Notes under the pieces: model-generated
What the model saw: the letters and a program-made list of their open reading frames with translations, nothing else
What the model was told of the DNA's origin: nothing
Database searches by the model: none
Assembly (NCBI GenBank): GCA_010015805.1
Contig: ML978127.1
Span: 372,001-436,000, forward strand
Direction: 5' to 3'
DNA: 64,000 nt
Source: Rhizodiscina lignyota
Lineage: Eukaryota > Ascomycota > Dothideomycetes > Aulographales > Rhizodiscinaceae
Made by a program: the position numbers and the translations under genes
In this document: piece after piece, positions 60,420 to 64,000 of the stretch
Layout: every line of letters begins with the position of its first letter
How positions within the stretch are numbered: the first letter of the stretch is position 1

Positions 60420-62928
60420 TATTCGGCAACTAGTGTTTATTTCAAAGATTTCTTTAAGATACCCCTTACGTTTTGTACATTCAATAGCCGCTCAGATTTA
60501 AGCCGACTTGGGTTGAGCAGAGTCGGAAAGATGCGAAACAACCTCTACGATAGATAGCTGATTGAAGAAGCACCTGTAGCCAGCTTAGCATCAGTCCAGG
60601 AAAATCTATTGTCCCTCTCCAAGTAATCATTACTTTAAATGTTATACTCTTCGTCGCATTTAGTTCTATTCATCAATGGAGATAGCCAAACCTGTCTGCC
60701 GGCTTTCCCTGAGTGATATCCAGCTTCCGAGTCTCGTCCACGTTAAGGAATGTCTCTCGATTTTGAGAATAAATTAAGCTTCCTTGCACATAGCTGGTGC
60801 AGACCGTGATCGCCTAGCAGCGAAGCGCAAATATGGGGAAGTCTAATCACAGATCACTCGCTGGACCAAAAAATCAAAACCACGAGCCGACTCTGCGGTA
60901 TTCATTAACTCTATGGGCTATCCCTTGGCCATGAATTTTCGGGTAGCGCCAGAAATGGAAGCGTCACTATCGGACCGTATACAATGGCGTGAATCCATCC
61001 CAGGGGGAGAAGACACGAGATTGGCGAGCACGAATGTATGCGGCATTCCGACCCAGCCACATGCATATTCTACTCCTGCTGGAATGGAACTCTTTATTTC
61101 GGCAATTCGAGTGCCACCGGACAGGCTACCCTTAGAATTGCTGCTCGACGGGAATGGAGGCTTAAGTTTTGGAGCAGAGCATTGTAGTCAAGTGGATGGA
61201 CTACACAGGCAATGGTATACAGGTAGACTCATTGTAATATTAGCAGTGAAGGAGAGGGTGATAGAGATTCCAAGTCGAACAGATGAGAGCAGAGGCACAG
61301 AAGCAAATATAATTTCAGGATACGTGTAACACTCCCACTTACAACATTAGGGAGGTGAATTGCCAAGATAACGGTTTGAGAGAGCAGGAAACCGAGGAGT
61401 ACATAGTGACAATTTCCCAGGGTATATATCCAGCCAGCTCTTCTAATTCGTCCAAGGACGTAAAAGATCCTAAAAATATATGAGGCCAGAGCGAGGAAAG
61501 CTCTCTTATGTGAATATTTGAACCACGTGGGTGAATCATTTTCCAAAGGTTATGAATTTGTGCCAAGGGACAGCGCGCCGTCGCGGACAAGTGTGGGATG
61601 AGTGGGGCAAGGGGGGAACTAAGGAGACTTTTGGAGCCCTGAATTTGCTTGAGTCAGTTCTCTGGTCGTCCGCGTCGTCTCGACATTTTGATGCACAGTG
61701 CTCGAGCCTCGAGAAAATTCGTCCGATATTACCACGTATTCCAACAGCCGCTTCCTAATAATCCATGTATTTAAATAATTGGCGCGTATACCATTGTGCA
61801 CATTCTGTAGAGTTTGCGAGTGAGTACAAACGGGGCTGAGCTCTCCTCACGGCGCCCAGGAAACTGCCATTGATCGTGTGCTTATTCACGCACACCTCCG
61901 CACGTCATCCGAGGGCGAGCTGCATATTGCTGATGTCGAGGCTGACGATAGCCATTGCATAGGGCCAAGTATGTGGAATCGAGAGTGCGGCCGAGAAAAG
62001 GCCAGTCCAAGTGGATGTCATGTCGTGGAGCGTACACAAAGGTATCGTTTTGTCGGCGTTTCGTCACCGGGTGCGAAAGCGGCGTGGGACGCGAGATGAC
62101 AACTTGTTGCAGAACTCCAGCTCGGACGATCTGGCCGGAGGATGGTGGAAGCGAGAACGAGCGCGTGTCACTGGATGTCTGCGAGTTCTCAAATACCTAG
62201 CTATCGCTGAGAATTGAGTGCTGGCCGGATGAAGGCGGGCAAGTGGTGCAAATAGCTCAGGAGCTACGCGGGTATCGGCGTGTGCAATGTAGATGGTTTC
62301 TAATAGTAGCAGCAGAGGGCGTCGATGACCCTGGTGTGGCTTGGGCTTGGAAGTGTATGGGGAGTCTGGCAGTTTGGTGTGATTGCTAGGCATGCCTGCC
62401 AAGGGTCCGCAGACCTGCCGCATAGAGGAGCAGCAGGGCAAGCGCGACTTGAACCGCCTGAACGTGCTGACCAAAGCAAATCATCCATCCTTCCAAGCTG
62501 CCGTCCCCTTGCGATGAAATTACACCTCGCCTCTGCCATTTCACGCTCCGCAACACCTCCAATCGCTGCATTCCACCAATTCGCATCCACCTAACGAGTC
62601 TGCCGACTTCTCAGCGCGCTGTCTGTCCTTCTTTGAAACGCCGACAGGGGTTGACATGCCGCGCCGTTGCGAGATCATATCTTTCTGCTCCGCTGCCCCC
62701 ATCTTTTGAACGCCAACCTCTCCATCCACGAGAACCCTCCGCCAACACCGCACGAAGCACCAATCTTCCACGCCGAATCCCAAGCTTGCAGCCGCTTGTA
62801 GGAGTAGAGAGTAGCGACGATTCTGGTGGCCAGAAAAAGCTGACCGGCTCGCGCCGGGCACAGCTTCGCCGCGCTGGACAATTCTCCCTCGAGACTCTGG
62901 ACATCGACTCCTCTCCAGCTTCCTCGAC
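60420..62928. other. Gene-poor region and flippase leader
   Basis: About 2.5 kb with no recognised gene. The longest open frames, 138 codons at 60913-61329 (+) and 136 codons near 62064-62474 (-), have no domain or signal peptide. The right end is the promoter and leader of the flippase gene. Confidence 0.5.
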
Positions 62929-64000
62929 ATGGCGGTCGAATTCCCAGAGGAGCTGCCCAGCGGCACTCAGGCCAAGGACACGTCTGTTCCGGTCAAGAGG
63001 TTACGATGGGCGACACGACGCACCCCTGGTAAGAAGGGTGACACCAAACGACAGTCCATCCTCGCGAAACTCGGCCACAAGAGAGCATCTTCGCGAGCAT
63101 CGTCAACTGGGTCGACGCTGAAAGGCAAGCTTCCCGAAGATCCAGAGGCGGGAACTGGCGGAGATAGTGACATTCAGGAGCCATCCGAGGACACGGGTGG
63201 TAGGACGGTGTACTTCAACATCCCACTACCTCCGGAGGCACGAGATGAGGATGGACATCCTACAGCGCATTATGCGCGGAACAAGATACGAACAGCGAAA
63301 TATACCCCATTGAGGTAAGTTGCCATGTCCGACTCTGAACTCCCCGTGTCTCGCACGCGACATGGGCAGTTCGCAGTACCATCCAGCCCCAATGGAGCAA
63401 CAACTGACAGTCATACTTCCTAGCTTCATACCCAAGAATTTGTACTTCCAGTTTCACAACATCGCGAACGTGTACTTCTTTTTCATCATCATTCTGAGTA
63501 TCTTCTCCATATTCGGCGCGTCGAATCCGGGTCTCAACGCCGTGCCACTTATTGTCATCTTGACTGTAACCGCCATCAAAGATGCCATCGAGGACTGGAG
63601 ACGGACGGTCCTCGATAACGAACTCAATAATGCGCCGGTACATCGGCTCGTCGACTTTGTCAACGTCAACACCGCCGAGGACAAGATCTCCTTGTGGAGG
63701 AAGTTTAAGAAGGCAAATACAAGAGCAGTACTTTGGATATGGAGGAGTATGCGAAAGAACAAGAAGGACGAGAATGGCAAGACTTCTAAGGAAAGAGCTT
63801 TGAATGAGACACGGCCTTCATTTGATCCCCGTCGAGCATCAACATTCTCCCAGGGCTCGAACTTTAGCCGACTTGGTGAAGAGGGTGCCATCCAGATGAC
63901 ACCTGTCCCATCACCACTGCCTGGACAGGGTCCACATGGAGACGATCGGCTTTCAATGGATGGTGAGCCGATGGCTCTCACTACGGACGACAAGATCCAT
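62929..64000 (+). CDS. P4-type phospholipid flippase, Dnf1/Dnf2-like (5' part)
   Basis: P4-ATPases flip aminophospholipids or phosphatidylcholine to the cytosolic leaflet. Only the first 320 or so residues are in the window; the gene continues past 64000. Exon 1 is 62929-63314 and exon 2 starts at 63424. The N-terminus is basic and Ser-rich (KRLRWATRRTPGKKGDTKR), followed by the conserved [41 protein letters not shown], covering the pre-M1 segment and M1. The next segment LNAVPLIVILTVTAIKDAIEDWRR (M2 and the start of the actuator) is highly typical. A long insertion after DWRRTVLDNELNNAPVHRL, with a basic stretch (RSMRKNKKDENGKTSKERA), resembles Dnf1/Dnf2 rather than Drs2 or Neo1. The catalytic Asp lies outside the window. 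Confidence 0.9.

Overview
The window is nuclear DNA of a filamentous ascomycete (Pezizomycotina), most likely a Dothideomycete. Support: many 46-68 nt GT-AG introns with CTAAC/CTGAC-type branch points, AreA with the conserved WEWLTMSL tail, a fused ARG5,6 arginine gene, a BYS1-family secreted protein, a fungal Rif1, and compact genes on both strands. The class is inference. No virus-like element, DNA transposon, CRISPR array, rRNA or tRNA was recognised. All gene models were built by hand from reading frame, splice signals and family knowledge, with no database search.

Layout. 0-5 kb: an MFS sugar-transporter gene (+) and a Zn2Cys6 regulator (-) converge; each carries one apparent disabling lesion. 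5.5-13.5 kb: the Rif1 homologue (2027 aa, one exon) and a glucose-6-phosphate 1-epimerase. 13.8-20.3 kb: a purine nucleoside permease and a HECT ubiquitin ligase with an N-terminal AZUL zinc domain, both (-). 20.3-27.1 kb: the ribosome-biogenesis factor Rei1, two tandem diverged GPI-anchored surface proteins, and GPI16, a subunit of the GPI transamidase that attaches such anchors. 27.2-33.9 kb: one unknown gene, then about 5.9 kb without a recognisable gene leading into areA. 33.9-38 kb: areA, the global nitrogen GATA factor, with a four-codon uORF abutting its likely start and three related hairpins downstream.

38.3-44.5 kb, all (-): mitochondrial Mg2+ channel Mrs2, Ysc84-type SYLF/SH3 protein, and a GH43 glycosidase. 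45-51.5 kb: Golgi SNARE Sft1, a BYS1 protein, a small GPI-anchored protein, a four-helix membrane protein and the GH76 cell-wall enzyme Dcw1/Dfg5. 52.5-64 kb, all (+): exocytic v-SNARE Snc1, bifunctional ARG5,6, a probable CANIN/SLF2-like protein with a PIP-like motif, and the 5' part of a Dnf-type lipid flippase that runs off the end.

Most genes are housekeeping or cell-surface genes and form no single pathway. The most unusual signal is the set of three hairpins 0.23-0.43 kb downstream of the areA stop. They share an identical 10-nt loop, but their lower stems differ by compensatory changes, as expected of a selected RNA structure in the areA 3' UTR.
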